Source: Desulfobotulus mexicanus (GTDB taxonomy: Bacteria; Desulfobacterota; Desulfobacteria; Desulfobacterales; ASO4-4). Taken from it: a stretch of DNA of 64,000 bases. Position numbers and translations under genes: made by a program. Below the pieces are notes generated by a model. The model was not told the origin of the DNA, ran no database searches, and saw nothing but the letters and a program-made list of their open reading frames with translations. The stretch lies in the NCBI RefSeq assembly GCF_006175995.1, contig NZ_VDMB01000002.1:1-64000 (forward strand), written 5' to 3'. Positions 34,169-42,684 of this stretch are shown here, piece by piece. Numbering within the stretch: position 1 is the stretch's first letter; each line of letters starts with the position of its first letter.

Positions 34169-34417
34169 TTACCAGACCTCTTTTCCGACGGGTTCTCCCC
34201 AATCGGTTTCTTTGGTTTGGTGCCCTTTGGGAATTTTTGCTACAAGATCCTTGAGATTATATTTCTTGCGGACGCTTTGGGCCGGGGTGACAATTAAGGC
34301 ACCGTTTTTTACAAGAATATTGACGTCATCGCCTACATTTATCTGAGCATCTGAAAGCAATGCCTTTGTGAGGCGAAGTCCTTGACTATTTCCCCATTTT
34401 TGAACTTTTGCAAGCAT
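34169..34417 (-). CDS. mazE: MazE-family antitoxin (AbrB fold)
   Basis: An 82-residue antitoxin with the swapped-hairpin DNA-binding motif KVQKWGNSQGLRLTK at the N-terminus and a C-terminal toxin-neutralising tail (YNLKDLVAKIPKGHQ...WGEPVGKEVW). GAGGAGGTGAT precedes the ATG. It lies immediately upstream of MazF and probably autorepresses the pair. Confidence 0.92.
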   Translation of the reverse strand: MLAKVQKWGNSQGLRLTKALLSDAQINVGDDVNILVKNGALIVTPAQSVRKKYNLKDLVAKIPKGHQTKETDWGEPVGKEVW

Positions 34418-34577
34418 ATGATCACCTCCTCATGTATATCCTAAGTTTATACATAAAAATTTTGACCGTCAAGGAGCTTTTTAGGCCAATAGTCCTATAA
34501 ATTAAAATTTTCCATGTCTTCTGTTACTATTTTCAGGAAGGTTTTCCCTCCCTATACTGGCTGGTCTCACTGGATTG

Positions 34578-34606
34578 TGGCAAAGCTGCTTTATGGCAGA
34601 GGTCTG
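34578..34606 (+). repeat. Imperfect direct repeat flanking mazEF, copy B
   Basis: Partner of 33784-33812. It lies within the ~425-bp gene-free stretch 34418-34842, which otherwise holds only the palindrome at 34685. Confidence 0.55.
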
Positions 34607-34684
34607 TGTTCTATGGAGTGTATTCGTCTGAAGATTGTGGCTTTGGATTTTGAGCAGGGCTGATTTGTGCGTGACGGGAAGGGG

Positions 34685-34714
34685 GTAGGGGCAGGCACAG
34701 GGGCCTGCCCCTAC
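34685..34714. repeat. REP-like GC-rich palindrome
   Basis: GTAGGGGCAGGC and GCCTGCCCCTAC are perfect 12-bp complements with a 6-base loop. Palindromes of the GTAGGGGC...GCCCCTAC type are common dispersed elements in environmental bacteria. It is downstream of the lactate operon and could also stabilise or end its mRNA. Confidence 0.65.
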
Positions 34715-34842
34715 AAGGGAATTATATCTTTTTCCAGTTATTAGCTTCCCACTTTCTTCTATGCTTATTGGTAAGGATAAGCCCGAAGGAGAGGAGGATG
34801 TAAAACTATTGAAAAAACTATCTGATTCTGTTTTTAAAGACT

Positions 34843-37005
34843 TTATTCCTTTTTCCTGAACTCCTGTAAAATCTCCGCCATATGGCAGACCCGCATCCGG
34901 GAGGCGTGCTTGTCCATGCCGCCGGAAATCTGCATGACGCAGCCGGGGCAGTCCGTTACCACAATGTCCGCCCCCGTTGCCTCCATGTTGGCCACCTTGC
35001 GGCGGAGAAGCTGCTCGGAAACTTCCGGGAAATCAACGGAATAGGAACCGGAGAAGCCGCAGCACACATCTTCATCCGCAGCCGGGACATAGTCAAGGCC
35101 AGCAACCCGCATCAGCTCCCTTGGCTCTTCCACCACATCAAGGCCCCGGCAGAGATGGCAGGGTGCGTGGTAGGCCACCTTCTTGCCGCTCACACGGAAG
35201 TCATCCGCTGTCACTTTCAGCACATTTACCATGAAGGAGGAGAAATCAATGATCTTATCTTCAAGTTTTTTCACACCTTCAGGCACCGCATTTTCCTTTT
35301 GCAAGAGCTTGGGATAATTCTCTTTTATGTGGGAACCGCAGGAAGCGCAGAGGGTGAGGATATAATCGTACTTGTCCGTATTCAGGGCTTTCATGTTCTG
35401 TTCGGCCACTTCTTTGGCGGTTTCATTTTCCGCCATCATGAGAAGGGGCAGCCCGCAGCAGGTCTGGTCCATGGGAAGATCCACGTCCACTCCATAGCTG
35501 GCAAGAAGGGAAACGGCATCTTTTGCCTGTTGGGGATAAATGAAGTCCTGGGCACAGCCTGCAAAAAGAGCAACCTTGAGCTTGGGATTTTTGACCACTG
35601 GCTTGAAGGTGCTCCACTGATCCCGCAGGGGATGTTTGGCCAGCACGGGAATGGTGCGGAAATCGTGCTTGCGGCCAAAAATGGTGGGCAAATGCCGGAT
35701 CTTTGGACCGTCGGCAATGGGAGCCTGAGCCATCCATGCATTTTTTAGCAGAGTGTGGAAGAGCTTGCGGTTGCCCATGACTCTGGCGAGCAGCCGGTTT
35801 CTCAAAGGTCGCTTGCCGTCTTCGTCCATGACTTCCCGGTATACCTTTTTAATGAGGTAGGGGAGATCAATTTTGGCGGGGCAGACCACCTTGCAGCTCT
35901 GGCAGTTGAGGCAGTTTTTCACGATGGCGCGGGCATTGTCCCTTCCATGGTAGAAGAAGGTGAGGATGAGACCGATGGCACCGATATAGACATGGCCGTA
36001 GGTGTGTCCGCCGAGGATGCGGTAGATGGGGCAGACGTTGGCGCAGGCTCCGCAGCGGATGCAGCGCAGCACTTCTGAAAACACCGGGTCTTTGGCAAGG
36101 GCCAGACGGCCATTGTCCAGGAAGACGATGTGTCGGGTTTTGACTTCTTTTTCCGAAGCGCCGCAGGGGGGCTGTCCTTTAATCCATGTAACATAGGAAG
36201 TTATGGCCTGACCTGTGGCGTTCCGGGTGAGGCCTTTTATGGCCGTGAGGGCCGTTTTGATATCCGGGATGAGTTTGTCCACACCGGCAAGGGTGACATG
36301 TACACGGGGCAGGGTGGTGGTGAGCCGGGCATTGCCTTCGTTGGTGACAATGCCGATGGCTCCGGAGTCGGCCATGGCGAAGTTGGCTCCTGAGATGCCC
36401 ATGTCAGCCTCAATGAAGCGGGGCCGGAGCTGTTTCCTTGCCACCTTCACCAGCTTATCGATGTTTTCCGGATCCTGCTCTTCTCCGGATACACCGGTGA
36501 AAAGATCGCCCACCTGATAGCGGGAAAGGTGGATGGCGGGCATAACCATGTGGGAAGGGCCTGCGTGGCGCAGCTGGATGATCCATTCCCCAAGGTCTGT
36601 TTCCGTGACTTTCAGGCCCTGTTTTTCCAGATGATCGTTGAGAAAGGTTTCCTCAGCGGTCATGGATTTGGATTTCACGATGGTTTTTACATTGTTTTCC
36701 TTTGCAATGGCCGCAATGATGGCATTGGCCTCCTGGGCGGTTTTTGCAAAGTGCACCTTCACCCCGTCTGCTTCCGCATGGCGGGTGAATTCCTCCAGAA
36801 GCTCCTCAAGCCTTGGCAGGGCTGCATCCTTGGCGCAGGCAATTTCCTCCCGCAGCCCCTCAAGGTCCATGCCGCTGAAGGCCTTGGCTCTGGAAGCCTT
36901 GTAGCTTGTGGCAAAGTTGTTCAGGGTGGTCTGGAGGAATTTTTCCTTTAAAGTGGCACGGATCTGATCCGTGTAGTCCTTCATATTCTGGGGCGTTTTA
37001 ATCAT
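34843..37005 (-). CDS. Lactate dehydrogenase LdhH-like LUD/Fe-S fusion protein
   Basis: A 720-residue fusion of LutB- and LutA-type modules. It has a LUD domain (~60-300), two ferredoxin-type clusters (CIRCGACANVCP ~315-326 and CLNCQSCKVVCP ~365-376), and two cysteine-rich CCG domains (CCG at ~516 and ~648) that bind non-cubane Fe-S or deliver electrons to quinone/heterodisulfide-type partners. This architecture matches the LdhH lactate oxidation component of sulfate reducers. AAGGAGG supports the start at 37005, which overlaps the LutC gene by 8 bp. It probably acts at the cytoplasmic membrane face, passing lactate electrons to menaquinone. Confidence 0.9.
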   Translation of the reverse strand: MIKTPQNMKDYTDQIRATLKEKFLQTTLNNFATSYKASRAKAFSGMDLEGLREEIACAKDAALPRLEELLEEFTRHAEADGVKVHFAKTAQEANAIIAAIAKENNVKTIVKSKSMTAEETFLNDHLEKQGLKVTETDLGEWIIQLRHAGPSHMVMPAIHLSRYQVGDLFTGVSGEEQDPENIDKLVKVARKQLRPRFIEADMGISGANFAMADSGAIGIVTNEGNARLTTTLPRVHVTLAGVDKLIPDIKTALTAIKGLTRNATGQAITSYVTWIKGQPPCGASEKEVKTRHIVFLDNGRLALAKDPVFSEVLRCIRCGACANVCPIYRILGGHTYGHVYIGAIGLILTFFYHGRDNARAIVKNCLNCQSCKVVCPAKIDLPYLIKKVYREVMDEDGKRPLRNRLLARVMGNRKLFHTLLKNAWMAQAPIADGPKIRHLPTIFGRKHDFRTIPVLAKHPLRDQWSTFKPVVKNPKLKVALFAGCAQDFIYPQQAKDAVSLLASYGVDVDLPMDQTCCGLPLLMMAENETAKEVAEQNMKALNTDKYDYILTLCASCGSHIKENYPKLLQKENAVPEGVKKLEDKIIDFSSFMVNVLKVTADDFRVSGKKVAYHAPCHLCRGLDVVEEPRELMRVAGLDYVPAADEDVCCGFSGSYSVDFPEVSEQLLRRKVANMEATGADIVVTDCPGCVMQISGGMDKHASRMRVCHMAEILQEFRKKE

Positions 37006-37573
37006 CGGCTTTTTCCTCCTTGAAAAGAATGTGCAGGAATTCAGGCCCATGGACGCCAATGCTCAACACCCGTTCAATGTCTGCTGTACGGCTTGGTCCT
37101 GTGATGAAAGCCATGTAGGCGGCACCGTTTTCTTTGATGGCTGCATCCAGAAGGGGAACCAGTTCATCGGTGGAAGGATAAATGGTGGAGGGATCCAGCA
37201 CGCAGACATGGGTTTCCGCCAGCATGGTGGCGATGCGCAGGTTTTCATCGGCAGAGCGCAGCACCAGAGTTCCGGTCTGGGCTATACCCCAGAGGGCAGG
37301 GGTCAGGCCTGTGTGAATAATTTCAAGGTGGGGTCTGAAGGGAGGCTCCAGCACCTCAATGCCTTTGGCTTTGGCCTTTTCCTTTAAATCCGGAAGAATG
37401 GCTGCCAGGGTTTCTTCGTCAAAACCTGCAATGGCAATGGTCTTTCCACCCTGATCTGCGGTGAGATCCACGGTGTAGGCCGCAACATCCTCAAGGGTTT
37501 CTACGGTGCTGACCACGGTTTGCACCAGCTCCGCCTTTTCCTTGAACAGCTCTTTATCTTTTCCATTTTCCAT
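36998..37573 (-). CDS. lutC: LutC-like LUD-domain protein
   Basis: A 191-residue LUD-domain protein of the LutC/YkgG (LldG) type. The GIAQTGTLVL strand and the C-terminal ITGPSRTADIERVLSIGVHGPE signature are intact. LutC is a required component of LutABC-type L-lactate oxidases. AAAGGAGACATCC precedes the ATG. The 3' end overlaps the LdhH-like gene, so their products are probably made together as a complex. Confidence 0.92.
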   Translation of the reverse strand: MENGKDKELFKEKAELVQTVVSTVETLEDVAAYTVDLTADQGGKTIAIAGFDEETLAAILPDLKEKAKAKGIEVLEPPFRPHLEIIHTGLTPALWGIAQTGTLVLRSADENLRIATMLAETHVCVLDPSTIYPSTDELVPLLDAAIKENGAAYMAFITGPSRTADIERVLSIGVHGPEFLHILFKEEKADD

Positions 37574-37642
37574 GGATGTCTCCTTTGGATCTTCTTAAAT
37601 AAGGCCATTTTCGGTATTGAATGTAACCGGAAATTGATCCAT

Positions 37643-37695
37643 CACCCTCCCCCTTTGCTTCGAGAGCCTCAGCCAACACCCGGAGGGAGAGGGTG
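37643..37695. repeat. Imperfect inverted repeat between FeS and lutC genes
   Basis: CACCCTCCCCCT (37643-37654) pairs with AGGGAGAGGGTG (37684-37695), with one mismatch, around 29 bases. It lies within the 156-bp gap of the lactate operon and could be a dispersed element or a processing hairpin. Confidence 0.5.
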
Positions 37696-37729
37696 ACATA
37701 AGGTGTTTGTATTTCAGAAAACCTTATGA

Positions 37730-39016
37730 TTACAGCGTTTCCGCATAAAGTTCGATGCTGTGTTTCACGCGGACATTGTCACCTTTGGAAGCAAGCATGT
37801 CCGTGAGCTGCATCATGCATGCAGGACAGCCGGTGGCAACAATTTCTGCCTGTGTGGCAACAATATTGTCCCTTTTTTTCTGGCCGATCTGGGTGGAGGT
37901 TTCATAATGCTGGAGATTGAAACTCCCGCCGGAACCGCAGCAGGTATTGGCATCCTTCATTTCTTTGACGCTGTACTTTCCGCTGGCCTGAATCAGGGTT
38001 CTGGGCTGAGAGAAAACGCCCAGGGATTTACCGAGGTGACAGGGGTCATGGAAGGTGACGGCCCTGCCTTCTGCACCGTCCTTTGGACGCACACCCACTC
38101 TGTCCACAAGAAACTGGTTGATGTCCATGACCTTTGCGCTGAGGGCGTCGATTTCCCTGCGCCGTTTCATGTCCAGATTTTCGGCCATCATGGGCCATAC
38201 CTTTTTAAGGGTGGCCGTACAGGTGGCACAAGGTGTCACCAGAACATCAAAGCCTTTGCCGGAAAAACAGTTAAGGTTGAGATCAACAAGTTTTTCAAAG
38301 GATTTTGTATCTCCCGATGCCAGAGCAGGCATACCGCAGCAGGCCTGATTTGCCGGAAGAAAGACACCGACTCCGTGGTGTTTCATAACTTTCAGTATGG
38401 CTTCCCCGATGCCTGTGTACATCTTGTCCACAAGGCAGCCCGGATAAAAGGCCACTTTCAGCCCTGATTTTCCGGCAGGTGTATCCATGGATGGATGGCT
38501 TTTTCGGAAAGGTCTTGAAGCTAGAGGAACAATCTGGCGGTTGCCGAGGATGGATGAAAGCATGGGCGCGCAGGAGGTACCATGGTAGGCATTGGCTTTT
38601 TTTGTCATGATCCCCTGGAATTTAGAACCCATGTTCACAAGACGGTTGAAAAGCTCAGGATGGGTGAGGGTGCCCCGGAAGATGGCCTTTTTAATGGGAG
38701 AAAGGCCGGTGTATTCCGTAAGGGCTGCCCTGGCCTTGAGAAAAATATCCGTAGCCTTGACACCGCTGGGGCAGCTGGCGGAGCAGGAGCCGCAGAGCAG
38801 GCATTTTTCAAGCTTACACTTAACGCCTTGGGCATCTGTAATCATCTGGTGGCTGAGGCCTTCCAGCAGGGCAATTTTGCCCCTGGCCACATCCCCCTCA
38901 TTGAGTGTGCGTGCAAAAACCGGGCATACGGACTGGCACATGCCGCAGCGCATGCATCCGGCCAGCATATCGTCAATGTCCATTAGCAGACGATGTAAAC
39001 GTTTCAGATCCCCCAT
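37730..39016 (-). CDS. Lactate/glycolate oxidase Fe-S subunit (GlcF-like)
   Basis: A 428-residue electron-transfer subunit with two N-terminal [4Fe-4S] motifs (CMRCGMCQSVCP ~21-32, CLLCGSCSASCP ~72-83) and two CCG domains (CCGMPAL ~235, CCGSGGSF ~370). This is the GlcF organisation. Paired with the FAD subunit 4 bp upstream, it would pass electrons from D-lactate (or glycolate) to the quinone pool. GGAGG seven bases before the ATG confirms the start. Confidence 0.92.
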   Translation of the reverse strand: MGDLKRLHRLLMDIDDMLAGCMRCGMCQSVCPVFARTLNEGDVARGKIALLEGLSHQMITDAQGVKCKLEKCLLCGSCSASCPSGVKATDIFLKARAALTEYTGLSPIKKAIFRGTLTHPELFNRLVNMGSKFQGIMTKKANAYHGTSCAPMLSSILGNRQIVPLASRPFRKSHPSMDTPAGKSGLKVAFYPGCLVDKMYTGIGEAILKVMKHHGVGVFLPANQACCGMPALASGDTKSFEKLVDLNLNCFSGKGFDVLVTPCATCTATLKKVWPMMAENLDMKRRREIDALSAKVMDINQFLVDRVGVRPKDGAEGRAVTFHDPCHLGKSLGVFSQPRTLIQASGKYSVKEMKDANTCCGSGGSFNLQHYETSTQIGQKKRDNIVATQAEIVATGCPACMMQLTDMLASKGDNVRVKHSIELYAETL

Positions 39017-39020
39017 GATG

Positions 39021-40403
39021 TCAGCCTCCGATAATTTTTCCGGGATTCAGGATGTTTTTGGGATCCACGGCGCGTTTGATTTTTCTGGAAAATTCGATGG
39101 AACCCCTTCCGATCTCTTTTTCCATGAAACCCGCCTTGGCAAGGCCGATGCCGTGTTCCCCGGAGAGAGTACCACCCATTCCAAGGGCCAGCTCAAAGAT
39201 TTCTTCAACACCCTTTTCCACCCGGTGCCATTCCTCCCTGTCGCGCTTGTCACAGAGGATGGTGGGGTGCAGGTTGCCGTCTCCGGCATGGCCGAAGGTG
39301 CCTATTGTGAGTTTATGTCTGGCTGCAATGGCATCGAGGCCCCGCACCATGTCGGGAATACGGCTTCTGGGTACGGTGGCGTCTTCCAGAACTGTGGTGG
39401 GTCTCAGCTTGGCCAGTGCGGAAAGGGCCGTTCTTCTGGCTTCCCAGACTTTATTTCTCTCTTCGGCATTCTGGGCCACCTGAATGCGGCTGGCTCCGTT
39501 GGCTTTGCAGATGGTCTCAACTTCTGCCGCTTCATCTTCCACCTGTGCGGGGTGACCGTCAACTTCTATGAGTAAAAGGGCCTTGGCTTCCGTGGGAAGC
39601 CCCACCTTGGCAAAGTCTTCCACCGTGCGGATGGTGAAGTTGTCCATGAATTCCAGTGTGCATGGAATGATCTTGGCGGCAATGATGGCTGCAACGGTTT
39701 CCGCGGCCTTATCTACGGAATCGTAGACTGCCATCATGGATCTGGAGGCCTTTGGCGGAGGCACGAGCTTGAGGGTGATCTGGCTGTAAACTCCGAAGCA
39801 CCCTTCACTGGCCGTCATGAGGCCTGCGAGGTTGAAGCCTGTGACGCATTTTACGGTTTTGGAGCCCGTGCGCACATGGGTGCCCGTAGCATCATAAAAT
39901 TCCATGCCCATGACATAATCTTTGGTGACTCCGTATTTGAGTCCCCGAAGGCCACCCGCATTTTCCGCTACATTACCTGCTATGGTGGATACGGTCTGGC
40001 TGCCGGGATCCGGAGGATAGAAAAGCCCTTTGGCTGACACTTCCGCAGCGAGCTGGGCTGTGATGACTCCGGGTTCCACAATGGCGTACATGTCCGCCTC
40101 ATTGATTTCTATGATGCGCTGAAGACCATTGGTGAGCATCACAAGGCCGCCCATGGAGGGAATGGTTCCGCCGCTTAAGTTGGTTCCTGCTCCCCGGACA
40201 GTGACCGGGATATTGTTTTCATTGCAGAGTTTTAAGATGGCACCGATATCTTCGGTATTTCTTGGCCGGACCACAAGGCCTGGCATGACAGGTGCAAGAA
40301 CCGCCGCATCATAGGAATAGTTCATGCGGTCTGTTTCACTTTCCATGACGTTTTCAGCACCAATAAGATCTTTAAAGGCACCCACAAGGGAGTTTTTTTT
40401 CAT
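39021..40403 (-). CDS. FAD-linked D-lactate dehydrogenase/glycolate oxidase subunit
   Basis: A 460-residue flavoprotein of the GlcD/D-lactate dehydrogenase family. The FAD-binding (PCMH) domain has VRGAGTNLSGGT (~70), the PPDPGSQTVSTIAGNVAENAGG region (~130) and GVTKDYVMG. The C-terminal FAD-linked oxidase domain has GTFGHAGDGNLHP and the final LSGEHGIGLAK. In a lactate operon it is most probably a D-lactate dehydrogenase, although glycolate cannot be excluded from sequence. GGAG precedes the ATG by seven bases. Confidence 0.92.
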   Translation of the reverse strand: MKKNSLVGAFKDLIGAENVMESETDRMNYSYDAAVLAPVMPGLVVRPRNTEDIGAILKLCNENNIPVTVRGAGTNLSGGTIPSMGGLVMLTNGLQRIIEINEADMYAIVEPGVITAQLAAEVSAKGLFYPPDPGSQTVSTIAGNVAENAGGLRGLKYGVTKDYVMGMEFYDATGTHVRTGSKTVKCVTGFNLAGLMTASEGCFGVYSQITLKLVPPPKASRSMMAVYDSVDKAAETVAAIIAAKIIPCTLEFMDNFTIRTVEDFAKVGLPTEAKALLLIEVDGHPAQVEDEAAEVETICKANGASRIQVAQNAEERNKVWEARRTALSALAKLRPTTVLEDATVPRSRIPDMVRGLDAIAARHKLTIGTFGHAGDGNLHPTILCDKRDREEWHRVEKGVEEIFELALGMGGTLSGEHGIGLAKAGFMEKEIGRGSIEFSRKIKRAVDPKNILNPGKIIGG

Positions 40404-40439
40404 GGGAATTCTCCATCCGTGTCAGGATTCTGAGGAACC

Positions 40440-40470
40440 GGCATCCGGCTGGAAAACCCGGCCGGATGCC
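40440..40470. promoter_or_regulatory. Intercistronic hairpin between permease and FAD subunit genes
   Basis: GGCATCCGGC and GCCGGATGCC pair perfectly (10 bp, 11-base loop). No T tract follows on the minus strand. It lies in the 83-bp gap after the permease stop, a place where such hairpins can set unequal expression of a membrane permease and downstream enzymes. Confidence 0.6.
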
Positions 40471-40486
40471 ATCGTGTTTTTGTTTG

Positions 40487-42178
40487 CTAGAAAGTTGCGG
40501 GGAAAAGTACAAAGGAAAAGAGAAGGCCCATGATACCCACAAGGATACCGTAAAGGACCATGGGGATAATGGTTTTTCTTATGATCAGACCTTCTACACC
40601 TACAAGTCCTACGGTGGCGGAAGCAGCCACAACGTTATGTACACAGATCATGTTGCCCATGGCGGCACCCACACCCTGAACACCCATGATGATTTCACGG
40701 CTGGTGCCTATGGTGGTGGCAAGCCCGTATTGGAAGTCGGAGAAGAGCAGGTCGGATACGGTGGCGGAACCTGTAATAAAGGAACCTAAGGCACCCACAT
40801 AGGCGGCAAAGAAGGGCCAGCTCTGGCCTGCAACGGCAGCCACGGCTGTAGCCATGGAAAGGGGCATGGAGTGATAGCCCATAATATTGTTGCCGGATTG
40901 TCTCATGATTTCAACCAGAGCCACGGCAAAGAGCATGGCAATGGTGGGGTTTTTCAGGCGGATGAAGCTCTCTTTCCATGCCTGTGCTGCCTTGGCTGCA
41001 GGAATTTTGTGCAGAAAGATGGTGATGAGTGCCACCAGCATGAAGGGGATTACACCGGGCAGATAAAAAGGTGTCATGGTGAAGTTGACGGTTTCATAGC
41101 CGAGGATCTGGGTGAAACTGATTTTGAAGGAGGTAGCAAGAGCCTTGAAGGGCAGATCGTTCAGACGAGTAAGAACAAGGATACCTGCAATGAGTACATA
41201 GGGCAGCCATGCCATGAACTGGCTCATTTGGGGTTTCAGATCCTTGGCACCAACCTCAATTTCGCCCATCCATTCCTTTTCCCAGGAACTGCGCTCGCCG
41301 AAGTCCCAGTTTTTTTCGGGCATGAGGAAGCCTTTTTTGGCAGCAGTGATGACAATGCCAAGCCCCACAAGACCGCCGATGAGGGAGGGGAATTCCACAC
41401 CCACGAGGAAGGCTGTGAGCAGGTAGGGTATGTTAAAGGCAAAGGAGGCAAAGAGGGCGAATTTCCAGGCACCAAGGCCTTCTTTCCAGGACTGGTTTTT
41501 GCCGAAAAAACGGGTAAGGAAGCAGATGAGGAAGATGAGGAAGCCAAGGCCCACAATGGCGTGCATGACAGCGGCCCACTGACCTACATTCATAAGAAAG
41601 CCGTTAAAGGTCGTGAATCCAATGTTTTCACCTGCAGCTATGGCAGCGTTCACAGGGGTTTCCAGGGTCATCATGCCAAACCAGATAGGTGTGCCCACGG
41701 CACCGAAGGTAACGGGAATGGAGTTGGAGATAAGGGCAACGCAGACCGCTGCAAGGGCGGGGAAGCCAAGGCCCAGCAGCAGGGGGGCTGCAAGGGCTGC
41801 CGGTGTTCCGAATCCTGCCGATCCTTCAATGAAGGCACCGAACATGAAGGCAATAATGATGGTTTGTATTCGTCTGTCCGGAGAAATACCCGTGAAACCA
41901 TAACTGATGGTTTCCATGGCTCCGCTGACCTGCATGGTGTAAAGGATGACAATGGCGCCAAAAACGATGATGAGAACGTTGATGGCACTGCCGAAACCCG
42001 CCAGAGTTGAGGCGGCAATGAAGCCGAAATCCATGCCCCATGCGGTCATGGCAATCAGGGCACATACAAGCCAGGCCAAAGGCATGGCTTTGGTGGCGGG
42101 CCAGCGCATGCCAACCATGAGAACCAGAACAATGGCAATGGGTACAAAAGCGAGTAAAGCAAGCATTCCAATGGACAT
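40487..42178 (-). CDS. lctP: Lactate permease
   Basis: A 563-residue membrane protein of the LctP/LldP family with about a dozen hydrophobic helices. Recognisable segments are FIEGSAGFGTPAALAAPLL, SNSIPVTFGAVGTPIWFG, and near the C-terminus GALGSFITGSATVSDLLF and GAAMGNMICVHNVVAASATVG. It imports lactate (L- and D-). The ATG at 42178 follows AGGAGG and is preferred over the GTG one codon earlier. It is the first gene of the operon permease, FAD subunit, Fe-S subunit, lutC, ldhH, all on the minus strand, under a sigma-54 promoter. Confidence 0.94.
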   Translation of the reverse strand: MSIGMLALLAFVPIAIVLVLMVGMRWPATKAMPLAWLVCALIAMTAWGMDFGFIAASTLAGFGSAINVLIIVFGAIVILYTMQVSGAMETISYGFTGISPDRRIQTIIIAFMFGAFIEGSAGFGTPAALAAPLLLGLGFPALAAVCVALISNSIPVTFGAVGTPIWFGMMTLETPVNAAIAAGENIGFTTFNGFLMNVGQWAAVMHAIVGLGFLIFLICFLTRFFGKNQSWKEGLGAWKFALFASFAFNIPYLLTAFLVGVEFPSLIGGLVGLGIVITAAKKGFLMPEKNWDFGERSSWEKEWMGEIEVGAKDLKPQMSQFMAWLPYVLIAGILVLTRLNDLPFKALATSFKISFTQILGYETVNFTMTPFYLPGVIPFMLVALITIFLHKIPAAKAAQAWKESFIRLKNPTIAMLFAVALVEIMRQSGNNIMGYHSMPLSMATAVAAVAGQSWPFFAAYVGALGSFITGSATVSDLLFSDFQYGLATTIGTSREIIMGVQGVGAAMGNMICVHNVVAASATVGLVGVEGLIIRKTIIPMVLYGILVGIMGLLFSFVLFPATF

Positions 42179-42360
42179 CACAGGCCTCCTTGATGGAAAA
42201 TCCGGGGCAGGGTATGTTTCGGGGTCACCCTGACAGTAAAGTGGTTAAGGAATCACTCCGGGGGCATTCCAGCCGGGGAAGGGGGGGAAGCCGGAAATAC
42301 CGGAACACCGTTTGCTTTTCGGGCGATGCTTCGCCCGGAGTGGTATCCGTTCTGGCTTAT

Positions 42361-42376
42361 AGCTATATCTGTGCCA
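42361..42376 (-). promoter_or_regulatory. Sigma-54 promoter of the lactate operon
   Basis: Read on the minus strand the sequence is TGGCACAGATATAGCT: a full TGGCAC -24 box and TAGCT at -12 with exact GG-N10-GC spacing. The start would be near 42350, giving a ~170-base leader before lctP. The divergent gene pair encodes a hybrid kinase and a sigma-54 response regulator. The rest of the ~505-bp gap contains an inverted repeat CGGGCGA/TCGCCCG near 42320. Confidence 0.75.
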
Positions 42377-42684
42377 TTGACGATAAATTTTATTATTTAA
42401 ATGGTTTATCTTTTTTTGTCTGGTTCGGATCAGTGGGATGGCCGTGCCAAGGTCTGAAAAACAGGAATGGAATTCAGTGAGACGGGCTTTTGTTTGGCAT
42501 TGTCGAACTGTTTTTGTGGTTTTGATCACTGCCTCCCCTTTATGAGTCCGGAAAAACGGATTGCTGGTTCTGCTTTTCAGGATTTCATCTGGTGATTAGG
42601 AGGAAACTGTTATATGTATAGTACCATGAACATGGTTTAAGTCCAGAAGGATTTTGGGCTTTGCCTCTGACCGAAAGAGAAAGC

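Noticed and set aside
42435-42450. A second sigma-54-like site on the minus strand (TTGGCACGGCCATCCC)
   Set aside because: It has a good -24 box, but the essential -12 GC is CC. The site at 42361-42376 is clearly better.
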